From the NCBI GenBank assembly GCA_964545245.1, contig CAZJFC010000025.1:1-26373 (forward strand): DNA of 26,373 bases, written 5' to 3'. A program made the position numbers and the translations under genes. This document shows positions 8,628 to 14,642 of the stretch, piece after piece. The notes beneath the pieces were generated by a model. That model saw nothing but the letters and a program-made list of their open reading frames with translations. It searched no databases and was not told the origin of the DNA. Numbering within the stretch: the stretch's first letter is position 1; the number at the start of each line of letters is the position of its first letter. Origin of the DNA: CAZJFC01 sp964545245 (lineage in GTDB: Bacteria > Pseudomonadota > Alphaproteobacteria > Rickettsiales > 21-14-0-20-44-7).

Positions 8628-9496
8628 CTAGAAATTTTTATCATTGTTCTCGATTTCAATAATTTTTTTACAAAACCCAAGCCAATTTCGAGCAGCTACC
8701 AATACTTCCTGTTCAGATAGCATCTCACCACGTTCAGCATACATACGTTTAATGTGGCCGCAAATTTTATCAAAATATGCTATAGCTTGTCCCATTTCTT
8801 TTATAACAAACCTAGTCATTCTACGCTGAGAATGTGGAGGCAAAGCTATTTCAGGCTCTTCCATTGCAAATATTACTGATTCTCTGCCTTTTAAATCCGC
8901 AATACGAGTTAATAAGGCGAAAACCAAAGTATTGATTGCGCCAGTTCCTAGATGAAGCCACATAATCTTTTATGGTCACGACTAAATTTCTCTAAGCCAG
9001 CTCCTAATTTATTCTTATCTTCTTCATTTGGCTCAGTTGCAGGATGTGAAAAGAAAGTATTTCCAACAAAGTCATCTTCTTCTCTATCATATCTGCCAAT
9101 GAATGTTACTGGCAGCGCTCTGATTGTATCTTGGCTATCAGTGTCAGATGGTTCGGCTCCCTCTATATCAATAAACTCACCCATCCTGTCATTCCACGGC
9201 CTTGTTCTACCTAAGAATTTTCGGGCGGCCTCCTCAGATAAGTCAATTAGAACTGCTTCAATAACTATTTCATTTGATTCGCCAGTAGCTCCTAAATACT
9301 TACCATTATAAAAATCATGTTCATCAACTATTGGTCTTCTATAAAGTCTTTCAATGCCGAGCACTAAATCTAAAGCCTCACAAATAGTAGATTTACCTAT
9401 ATTATTTCCTCCCAGCAAAAGGCTATGACCAGTGAAATTTACTAATCCATTTTTAACTCCACGGAAATTCTTAATTCTTAATTGCCTTACTTTCAT
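8628..9496 (-). pseudogene. Decayed OLD-family ATPase/nuclease gene
   Basis: Two fragments in different frames add up to pieces of an OLD-family ATP-dependent endonuclease. The N-terminal fragment (9496-8948; preferred start MKVRQLRIKNFRG) has the Walker A GGNNIGKST and ends at KRLCGFI with a stop. The second (8963-8628) begins near LGTGAINTLVFALLTRIAD and has the Walker B-like FAMEEPEIALPPHSQRR, then jumps after MGQAI to an unrelated-looking or far C-terminal stretch. Intact relatives, as I know them, have well over 100 residues between CGFI and LGTG and a Toprim domain after the ATPase. An internal deletion with a frame change, and probably a second deletion, explain what is seen. It is probably a relic of an older insertion beside the tRNA-Ser site. 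Confidence 0.75.
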
Positions 9497-9514
9497 TTTT
9501 CTACCATTGTCCAC

Positions 9515-9837
9515 AACCAGTGGTGGTAATATATAATGACCAACTGAATTGTCTAGAGTTTATAACTTTCTAGTAATTATTGTTTGAAATAGTATTTGAA
9601 AAAATAAAAATGGTCACGGACTGTTTTTAGGGCTATAGCAGCTATCTAAAAGCCATTTTCTAAAAAAGCATACCCCCCTTCATTGGGTGGTTGCGTCTGA
9701 TACAGTCATCCCCCTCGCCATCGTACGTGTTCATAAACGTACATCTCTATCCACCATCTATTTGTGGGTTAATTTGTAGGTGCAGAATGTACCCCTCCTG
9801 CTAAGCGACTGTAATATATGGCATATCTTGCCATATA
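9515..9837. other. Gene-free stretch between the OLD relic and the tRNA-Ser fragment
   Basis: No convincing ORF. It contains a small stem-loop (TTTTAG 9625-9630 with CTAAAA 9646-9651, inner ATAG/CTAT) and GTACGT/ACGTAC (9723-9728, 9737-9742). A perfect 10-bp palindrome with a 5-nt loop lies at 9814-9838 (ATATATGGCA / TGCCATATAT); its right arm ends on the tRNA CCA. In the tRNA reading direction this palindrome lies immediately downstream, so it could be a processing or termination structure, or an integrase-related site. Confidence 0.5.
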
Positions 9838-9895
9838 TGGCGGAGGGAGTGGGATTCGAACCCACGGTGGACTTGCACCCACGGCAGTTTTCAAG
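9838..9895 (-). other. tRNA-Ser(UGA) 3' half with CCA: integration (att) site
   Basis: Read on the minus strand, the sequence runs from the anticodon loop (CTTGAAA, anticodon TGA) through the 3' anticodon stem, the long class II variable arm (GTGGGTGCAAGTCCACC), a perfect T arm (GTGGG-TTCGAAT-CCCAC), the 3' acceptor strand CTCCCTCC, the discriminator G and CCA. The bases 5' of the loop (TCAC) cannot pair with the retained stem, and no D arm or 5' acceptor strand follows, so the gene is only half there. Such 3'-half duplications starting in the anticodon loop are the known footprint of tyrosine-recombinase elements. The orientation puts the inserted element on the higher-coordinate side and native chromosome on the lower side. 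The complete tRNA-Ser is expected beyond the right end of the window. Confidence 0.85.
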
Positions 9896-10013
9896 AGTGA
9901 TTTTCGTGATTCTTTACAATATCTTGCGACACACTACGACAATAAATTCAACAGCCTGCCGCCGCAAGTTTTTTGTGCCGGTTTGCCCAATGTTGCCTCC
10001 ATTCGTGCACAAG

Positions 10014-10050
10014 TGTCCCACAGCTGTCCCATACGGGACATTTCGGGACA
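10014..10050. repeat. Four helically phased TGTCCC/GGGACA hexamers
   Basis: TGTCCC at 10014 and 10025 is followed by the inverted GGGACA at 10035 and 10045; start-to-start spacings are 11, 10 and 10 bp, one helical turn each. The cluster is about 120-210 bp from the half-tRNA att site, on the island side. That is where integrase arm-type or excisionase sites are expected. The function is inferred. Confidence 0.55.
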
Positions 10051-10091
10051 GTTGGTTTGAATGCCAAATATGCGGTTTGAGTGTAGGAACT

Positions 10092-10146
10092 GCGCCACCC
10101 GCTGCGGCGGTTTCGATGTTGGAAATACCGGTGCAGCGGGTGGCGC
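10092..10146. repeat. Long GC-rich hairpin next to the att region
   Basis: A perfect 14-bp inverted repeat, GCGCCACCCGCTGC (10092-10105) with its complement at 10133-10146. After a 2x2 internal mismatch the stem continues as CGGT/ACCG (10108-10111, 10127-10130), closing a 15-nt loop. It lies 16 bp beyond the stop of the following minus-strand gene, so it could end that transcript, but there is no T-run on either side. Confidence 0.6.
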
Positions 10147-10162
10147 TCATTCATATTAAATC

Positions 10163-10810
10163 TCAGGAAATTCCGTGCATCGCAAAATCTGGATTGAAGT
10201 TGGGGTCATGGAATTGGCCGCTATATCTCGTCTCCTGAATACTCGGCGTGCCATAACCTATATTAGCCGCGACACGCGGAAGGTTGATAACGAACTTCCT
10301 GTCCCTCAATCGCTCTCCTTTTTCTGTGCTATGCCCCACATGAACGGTTAGCACAACGCCATCTGGCTTGTGAGCGGTCTCTACATCCATATCCCATTCA
10401 AATGCAGGCGACATCCGCCACATTTTGTTCCATTCCTGCAGACGTTGTTCCACTAGGTGGACTGCCAGATCACGGAAACTTGGCCAGATTTTTTCTGAAA
10501 TCCATTTCTGGCTGAGCAAAGGAGAATAAAGCCCTTCAGCAAGGATCGAAGCGTCGGGTAGATTGAGATCCAATTCTTGAATGCGTGAATTGACTAAAGG
10601 AAGGCTTGCATCCAACAGGATGAACTCAGCCTGTTGCAGGTTGCTGAGAGGATAAGCCATATCCGCCAGCAGAGCTGCACGGGATTGATAACTAAAGCCC
10701 GCCGCTACAATCTCATGCGCGTGGGAAGCCTTCAGTTTGATGCCGTAGTTATCATTGGTGAAAGAACGCAGAGAGTCTGCGCAAAGTTTTGTAATGTCGT
10801 GCTGTTTCAT
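10163..10810 (-). CDS. Hypothetical island protein, 215 residues
   Basis: I do not recognise the family. The start at 10810 (MKQHDITK) is chosen because GGAG stands 6 nt upstream; a longer reading from 10867 has no ribosome-binding site. The N-terminal region has a short helical motif (SHAHEIVAAGFSYQSRAALLAD) of a kind I have seen at the start of uncharacterised proteins on plasmids and islands. The middle is helical and Trp-rich (QKWISEKIWPSF, RLQEWNKMWRMS). The C-terminal third looks beta-rich. No signal peptide or membrane segment is present, so it is cytosolic. It is the first gene inside the island from the att side and is divergent from the XRE gene. Confidence 0.65.
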   Translation of the reverse strand: MKQHDITKLCADSLRSFTNDNYGIKLKASHAHEIVAAGFSYQSRAALLADMAYPLSNLQQAEFILLDASLPLVNSRIQELDLNLPDASILAEGLYSPLLSQKWISEKIWPSFRDLAVHLVEQRLQEWNKMWRMSPAFEWDMDVETAHKPDGVVLTVHVGHSTEKGERLRDRKFVINLPRVAANIGYGTPSIQETRYSGQFHDPNFNPDFAMHGIS

Positions 10811-10965
10811 AGCAATCTCCATTTCGTTTGTGCTGGATTTGCGGTTGCTGTGAAAGTTTAAGAACAACCATACCAGCGGTGAAATGAGATGCTGTTAGGT
10901 AGTCGGTAGATTAATTCCTCGCGTTTCAGCCTTTCACAACTGGGGCGCTTGACTCCTTGCCTGAA

Positions 10966-10994
10966 AAAATAGTGCGGCATTAAAAGGAAATCAA
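10966..10994 (-). promoter_or_regulatory. Possible sigma70-type promoter for the 215-residue hypothetical gene
   Basis: On the minus strand TTGATT (10994-10989) and TATTTT (10971-10966) are separated by 17 nt. The predicted leader is about 150 nt, which weakens the call. Confidence 0.3.
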
Positions 10995-11003
10995 GACAAA
11001 ATC

Positions 11004-11040
11004 AAAACACCCTTGACCGCAGCTGCACATGTCTTATGCA
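11004..11040 (+). promoter_or_regulatory. Island promoter motif, copy 1 (XRE pair)
   Basis: AAAACACCC (11004-11012), TTGACC as -35 (11013-11018), GCAGCTGCAC opening a 16-nt spacer, and TATGCA as -10 (11035-11040). The start codon of the XRE gene is 8 nt after the -10, so the transcript should be nearly leaderless. The same layout recurs at 14344-14380 (minus) and 25231-25267 (plus). Confidence 0.65.
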
Positions 11041-11047
11041 ATAGAGG

Positions 11048-11305
11048 ATGAAAAAAGACGCTGCAAAAACAACTGCATCCTACAGCACGCACCTGCTACG
11101 GCATCTGCGTTTTACCATCGGCCAAAACATCCACCGCCACCGCAGCCAGCAAAAGCTGCCGCTCAAAAAACTGGCGAAGCTCACCGGCATCTCCGAAGGC
11201 CTGCTCGATCACTACGAGCTGGGCAAAAACGAAATCGCGCTGGATGAAATGCTGAAAATCGCCTGTGCGCTGCGTGTGCCGGTGGCGGAGCTGATGCAGG
11301 CATGA
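11048..11305 (+). CDS. XRE-family HTH transcriptional regulator
   Basis: An 85-residue DNA-binding protein. Residues about 22-85 form a single Cro/C1-type helix-turn-helix domain: IGQNIHRHRSQQKLPLKKLAKLTGIS, then the recognition-helix region ISEGLLDHYELGKNEI, then the DEMLKIACALRVPVAEL ending typical of XRE regulators. The start is the only Met before the domain; AGAGG directly abuts the ATG, too close for a normal ribosome-binding site, consistent with leaderless expression. It overlaps the next gene by 4 nt (ATGA), so the two are translationally coupled. It is a candidate for the regulator that acts on the repeated GCAGCTGC promoters, including its own; this is inference. Confidence 0.85.
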   Translation: MKKDAAKTTASYSTHLLRHLRFTIGQNIHRHRSQQKLPLKKLAKLTGISEGLLDHYELGKNEIALDEMLKIACALRVPVAELMQA

Positions 11306-11874
11306 GAAAAGAAGCTGCTGAAACCCTGCTATTCGAGCGCGAAAAACTCTATGAAGAGATATGGGCGGAACCGATGATGCAGGTGGCCAAGCGCTACGGC
11401 ATCTCCGATGTTGGCCTCGCCAAAATCTGCAAGAAGATGAGCATTCCCCGCCCACCGCGCGGCTATTGGACCAAGAAATCCTACGGCGTGCAGACCAGAA
11501 AAGAGCATCTGCGCCCCGCCACCGTCCAGACGCAAACCGTCGCCGTGGTGGAGCGAGACACCAAGCACCTGGCAACCATCAACGACCAACGCCGCATCCA
11601 AGCCCCCGAATTCGCCACCGAACGCCAGAAAATCCGTCGCCTGAAGATCGCCCTACGCGACATGGAAATTGCCCGCCGCACGCGCCTATATCTGGAGGTG
11701 ATGCAGGCACTTCCCAACGCAGCCGAGCCAGAACAAGCGCAATGGCTGGCGTGGGTGGCGCAGTACGCCGACCATATCGACCCGACGGTGAATTTCACCA
11801 TGCAGGACATCAAGGCCGGGAAAGGCTCCGCCCCGGTCTATAAATTCACTGCGCAGGGGTTTGTGGATGATTGA
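11302..11874 (+). CDS. Hypothetical protein coupled to the XRE regulator
   Basis: A 190-residue cytosolic protein. The N-terminal 55 residues carry a pattern I have seen in uncharacterised proteins of mobile elements: LYEEIWAEPMMQVAKRYGIS, then a helix-turn-helix-like DVGLAKICKKMSIPRPPRGYW. This suggests a DNA-binding or recruitment element. The middle (about 95-150) is a long, charged, coiled-coil-like helix (ERQKIRRLKIALRDMEIARR). The start codon lies inside the XRE gene end (4-nt overlap). The pair may be a regulator plus effector module, but I have no evidence of toxicity. The gene ends within a strong inverted-repeat structure shared with the convergent abiE operon. Confidence 0.7.
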   Translation: MRKEAAETLLFEREKLYEEIWAEPMMQVAKRYGISDVGLAKICKKMSIPRPPRGYWTKKSYGVQTRKEHLRPATVQTQTVAVVERDTKHLATINDQRRIQAPEFATERQKIRRLKIALRDMEIARRTRLYLEVMQALPNAAEPEQAQWLAWVAQYADHIDPTVNFTMQDIKAGKGSAPVYKFTAQGFVDD

Positions 11875-11926
11875 GCTGTCAAGGAATCCTTGACGGTTGA
11901 GTTATTCGGAAATTCCGAACAGCTCA
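11872..11926. terminator. Nested-palindrome structure between convergent operons
   Basis: An 8-bp outer inverted repeat, TGAGCTGT (11872-11879) with ACAGCTCA (11919-11926), encloses two perfect palindromes: GTCAAGGA-A-TCCTTGAC (11878-11894) and TTCGGAA-A-TTCCGAA (11905-11919). The stop codon of the upstream gene is part of the outer stem, and the convergent abiEii stop is 4 bp beyond. It probably blocks transcription from both sides, but it lacks the T-run of a classical terminator. Confidence 0.5.
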
Positions 11927-11929
11927 GGG

Positions 11930-12889
11930 CTAAAGTAAATCCCGCATCTCTTCAAAACGCCCCAGCACCTCAGCCCATGAAGGGTATGAGCCGTAGCAGA
12001 GCAGTTTGCATTGCTGCTCATATTCTGGCGCAACCAGCCGAGTTATTTCGGCGGTGGGGAACATAGCATCGCTTTTGGCGAACACCATTCCTTCCGGGTA
12101 GCAATAATAATCCGGGAAATATTTGCGTGTTACGCGATCATAATCCGCTTTCAGTTCTGCATATTCATCGGACTTGAGCATCTGGCGCACTTCCTCACGA
12201 CCACCCAGCTGGTAAAGATCGTAATAGTGCCGGGTTTGCGAGCCAACGGGCGTGCCATCTTTTTTGAGCATCTCGATGCGCTTATGGATAGCAAACAGCT
12301 TCTCCACAAACGTCCGGCGGAAATGCAGCAGGCGCATGTTAAATGGCGTTTCATCCGATGCTTCCAGTGTCGCACCGGTTTCGTTGAGGAACTGGCCGAG
12401 GAATGAATGCAATTCCACAGTTTCGGTAGGCTCACGACCGCTCGCGATGCCGGATTCCAGCAATACGCGCGGGGCGACTTCACCGGGTGCAGCAAACAAC
12501 GGCGTATAGGCAAACATATCATTGCGGCCAAATCCACCAAAGGTTCGGCTTTCATCCCTCAGAAACGTAAGTGGAACTGTCTGCACCGCATCACGAAGTT
12601 TCTTGAGGTTACGATCAATGGCATTTGTGCCAAGTGGTGGTGTATAGGCCTGTGGATCAAGAAAAATATCGATGTCTTCCGAGAATCGCTCGATCAAGTC
12701 CCATCCTTTGGAAAGGCTGGTGCCGCCTTTGAAAACTACCTTGTCGCCAGCTTCCTGCACCAGCGCGTGCAAGGCTTCAGTGACGTAGTAGTCCTTTTCA
12801 ATCAGTGCAGGCCTGAGGCCTCGGCTGCTGTAATATTCAGCGGCGCGTAAGATTGCCTGTTCAAAATCAGGATGCTGCGAAAGTTTCAT
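11930..12889 (-). CDS. abiEii: AbiEii-type nucleotidyltransferase toxin
   Basis: A 319-residue protein of the AbiEii/AbiGii family, the toxin of a type IV toxin-antitoxin and abortive-infection system; characterised members are nucleotidyltransferases. The family signature is clear: EKDYYVTEAL (31-40), the nucleotide-binding GGTSLSKGW (55-63) and the acidic SEDIDIF (Asp72, Asp74) that binds metal. Later comes the conserved RHYYDLYQL, as in other members. Length is normal and no motif is missing, so it should be active. It follows abiEi with 12 nt between stop and start, without a strong ribosome-binding site of its own, and is expected to be co-transcribed from the abiEi promoter. It probably protects the island against phage or stabilises it. 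Confidence 0.85.
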   Translation of the reverse strand: MKLSQHPDFEQAILRAAEYYSSRGLRPALIEKDYYVTEALHALVQEAGDKVVFKGGTSLSKGWDLIERFSEDIDIFLDPQAYTPPLGTNAIDRNLKKLRDAVQTVPLTFLRDESRTFGGFGRNDMFAYTPLFAAPGEVAPRVLLESGIASGREPTETVELHSFLGQFLNETGATLEASDETPFNMRLLHFRRTFVEKLFAIHKRIEMLKKDGTPVGSQTRHYYDLYQLGGREEVRQMLKSDEYAELKADYDRVTRKYFPDYYCYPEGMVFAKSDAMFPTAEITRLVAPEYEQQCKLLCYGSYPSWAEVLGRFEEMRDLL

Positions 12890-12901
12890 AAAACCGAATC
12901 G

Positions 12902-13639
12902 TTATTTTGCGTACCACATCTTTGCATTTGGTAATGCACTATAAACGCCAAAGTCAAAACGTGACAATGAATTTAGCGAGGAACGTAAGGTGCTTAGCGT
13001 GCGCCTGTCTGCGCCCATCATTTCTCCCAACGCTCCCAGCATGGCGCGCACGCGCGGCGGTTCGTCAGCAGCTATTTTTGCAAGACGCTGATAACGCCCA
13101 TCCTGCCATAGCAGCGACAATGTTTTTTCAACAGTTTCGCGTGCAGATAATTCGCCCGTCTTTCCGCTATTGCGTAGGAAGTCGAGCAATGCTGCATCTA
13201 TTTCGGATAGCTTTTCCCATGATTGCGGCCTGCGCGTATGCACCACCGTATCCATGCCAATCAGTTTGCGCGGCACACTGGCGGCACAGGTGGCCAATTC
13301 GTTCCGCTTGGGGTTTTGCGTACTGAAGCCAAGCAGGTTTGCCGCCGTAACCCCCGCAGGAAATAGGCGCACATTCTTGGATGCCAGCTTCTGTATATGG
13401 GCGGGGTTCGGCCTGCTTTTGCCAAATGCGGTTTCGCGTGTGCGATAATAAGTGCCTTTGCTTAGGCGCTCGATCATTCCATCCTGCGTCAGGCGCGACA
13501 GTGCCTTTGCAACAGCCGGAAAAGGCTGGTCGCTAAAATCCTCAAAACGCCACAGGCGCTCCCCACCTTTTTCGATGCGCTGGCGAACCAGTGCCGAGGT
13601 GAGGCGCGAAGGGGCTGCATGTGCGTGGCTTTGTTCCAT
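12902..13639 (-). CDS. abiEi: AbiEi-type antitoxin / autorepressor
   Basis: A 245-residue protein placed directly upstream of the AbiEii toxin gene. The N-terminal half contains a winged-helix region (about residues 14-70: RLTSALVRQRIEKGGERLWR, then FPAVAKALSRLTQDGMIERL, then SKGTYYR). This matches AbiEi/DUF6088 antitoxins, which repress their own operon by binding inverted repeats. The middle PAGVTAANLLGFSTQNPKR element is also typical of these proteins. A perfect 12-bp inverted repeat sits at the promoter, as expected for autoregulation. The -10 lies only about 5 nt from the ATG, so the mRNA is probably leaderless. Confidence 0.8.
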   Translation of the reverse strand: MEQSHAHAAPSRLTSALVRQRIEKGGERLWRFEDFSDQPFPAVAKALSRLTQDGMIERLSKGTYYRTRETAFGKSRPNPAHIQKLASKNVRLFPAGVTAANLLGFSTQNPKRNELATCAASVPRKLIGMDTVVHTRRPQSWEKLSEIDAALLDFLRNSGKTGELSARETVEKTLSLLWQDGRYQRLAKIAADEPPRVRAMLGALGEMMGADRRTLSTLRSSLNSLSRFDFGVYSALPNAKMWYAK

Positions 13640-13644
13640 GCCTA

Positions 13645-13700
13645 ATTATCGCTTTTTCAAGGTAATATGTCAAGTTTTTATGCAACAGAACTTGACATAT
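13645..13700 (-). promoter_or_regulatory. abiE promoter with inverted-repeat operator
   Basis: On the minus strand, -35 TTGACA (13673-13668) and -10 GATAAT (13650-13645) are separated by 17 nt, a near-consensus sigma70 promoter. Two perfect 12-bp arms, ATATGTCAAGTT (13665-13676) and AACTTGACATAT (13689-13700), are separated by 12 nt, so the arm centres are 24 bp apart, and the inner arm covers the -35. This fits AbiEi-style repression. Confidence 0.75.
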
Positions 13701-13769
13701 AGCGCCCTAGAATGCCCATGCAACCATGCCCTAACATCGGCAGAAATACCGGCATTAAATGGCCTGAGA

Positions 13770-13808
13770 TGCGATATAATACACTGATATATAGTAATTT
13801 ATATCGCA
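13770..13808. repeat. 10-bp inverted repeat downstream of the metallophosphoesterase relic
   Basis: TGCGATATAA (13770-13779) and TTATATCGCA (13799-13808) are perfectly complementary across 19 nt, with TTTTA directly after the right arm. It lies between the end of the minus-strand pseudogene (stop at 13837) and the abiE operator, so it may terminate transcription or bind a regulator. Confidence 0.45.
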
Positions 13809-13836
13809 TTTTAGATCGGCATTTCAACCTTTGAGG

Positions 13837-14323
13837 CTAAACCTCTACCATCAGCCCGGCCTTATCAAACCCAGCGCATTTATATCTGCCGCCATAGCCG
13901 GGATAGCCGTGCTGGTTGGAAATGATGCGCGTGCTCCCCACCATCTGATCATCGCATTCATGCGTATGCCCATATACCCATAGTGCGGGCTGATAGGTTT
14001 CGATGATAGGCAACATATCCAGCGAGTTATAGGCGGGCATGTACGGGCTATCGCCATGCTGCGTATTTGGGTTTACCACCGGCGCATGATGACTAATCAC
14101 CACACGCTTTCCGGGTAGGTCAGCCTCAAACCATCGCCGCAGATTTGCCCGCCACATACAGCACTGGCTTGTGCCATTCCCGCAGCATCCAGCCCAGCGG
14201 TTTGAAATTGCGGAAGGTGATGATGTCACCGGCCAGAATCATGAGGTCAGCGTCACTGTCTTTCGGTGGCCGAAAATTGTAGCCGAACTCTAAATGCATG
14301 TCGCTGTAGCTGATAATTTTCAT
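13837..14323 (-). pseudogene. Metallophosphoesterase with internal deletion and frameshift
   Basis: The N-terminal part (14323 to about 14150) reads MKIISYSDMHLEFG, the calcineurin-like metal motif D-x-H, then LMILAGDIITF (second motif GD) and HKPVLYVAG. In intact relatives GNHE follows at once. Here the reading frame switches to ANLRRWFEADLPGKRVVISHHAPV (third metal motif) and ends normally with VYGHTHECDD and a C-terminal tail. The GNHE block and the roughly 60-100 residues after it are gone, and the two parts are in different frames, so one deletion explains the lesion. The protein should be inactive. The good ribosome-binding site (GAGGAG) and the island promoter in front of it are still intact, which points to recent loss. 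Confidence 0.8.
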
Positions 14324-14343
14324 GACGCTCCTCTCTAGGCATC

Positions 14344-14380
14344 AGCATAACACCCTGCCAGCTGCACTAAAGGGTGTTTT
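14344..14380 (-). promoter_or_regulatory. Island promoter motif, copy 3 (metallophosphoesterase)
   Basis: On the minus strand: AAAACACCC (14380-14372), a -35-like TTTAGT (14371-14366), GCAGCTG at the start of a 16-nt spacer, and TATGCT as -10 (14349-14344). It is the same layout as copies 1 and 2 but with a poorer -35. The flanks also form an 8-bp inverted repeat, AACACCCT (14349-14356) with AGGGTGTT (14371-14378). Confidence 0.6.
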
Positions 14381-14398
14381 GTATTGTTTCGTAAATTG

Positions 14399-14426
14399 TT
14401 GCCTTTTGTCGTAGTTCCTCTATTTT
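14399..14426 (+). promoter_or_regulatory. Possible promoter of the hsd-avs-mrr operon
   Basis: TTGCCT (14399-14404) and TATTTT (14421-14426) with a 16-nt spacer, about 30 nt before the HTH gene. Only weakly consensus-like, but it is the best candidate in the 76-bp gap. Confidence 0.3.
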
Positions 14427-14456
14427 CTCATCAGAGCAAATATTTTCCGGGCGATT

Positions 14457-14642
14457 ATGGCAAACGACGAGATCCTTACCATCCATGAATTATCAGCCTA
14501 CCTGAAGCTGAATGAAAAGACCGCCTACCGATTGGCTGCCAAGGGCGACATCCCCGGCTTTAAGGTCGGCGGATCATGGCGTTTCCGCAAAAGCGAGATC
14601 GACCGTTGGATTAAACAAAAAGAGAAGCGGGCGGCATCGTAA
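14457..14642 (+). CDS. Small excisionase/MerR-type HTH DNA-binding protein
   Basis: A 61-residue protein made almost entirely of one helix-turn-helix domain of the excisionase/MerR-like 'HTH_17' type: ILTIHELSAYLKLNEKTAYRLAAKGDIPGFKVGGSWRFRKSEIDRWI. This is the classic order of recognition helix and wing (GGSWRF). Its stop codon overlaps the start of hsdR by 1 nt (TAATG), so it is the first gene of the restriction operon and is translationally coupled to it. A role as operon regulator, like controller proteins of restriction systems, is the simplest inference; a recombination directionality factor is the alternative. The ribosome-binding site is weak. Confidence 0.85.
   Translation: MANDEILTIHELSAYLKLNEKTAYRLAAKGDIPGFKVGGSWRFRKSEIDRWIKQKEKRAAS

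Noticed and set aside
10092..10146. Integron attC-like site
   Set aside because: The hairpin lacks the RYYYAAC/GTTRRRY core sites, and no cassette-like gene order is present.
9780..10238. ORFs with VGFEPT and GGSGIRTHG near the att site
   Set aside because: These peptides are the well-known false translations of the tRNA-Ser 3' end on the opposite strand. The tRNA fragment explains them fully.
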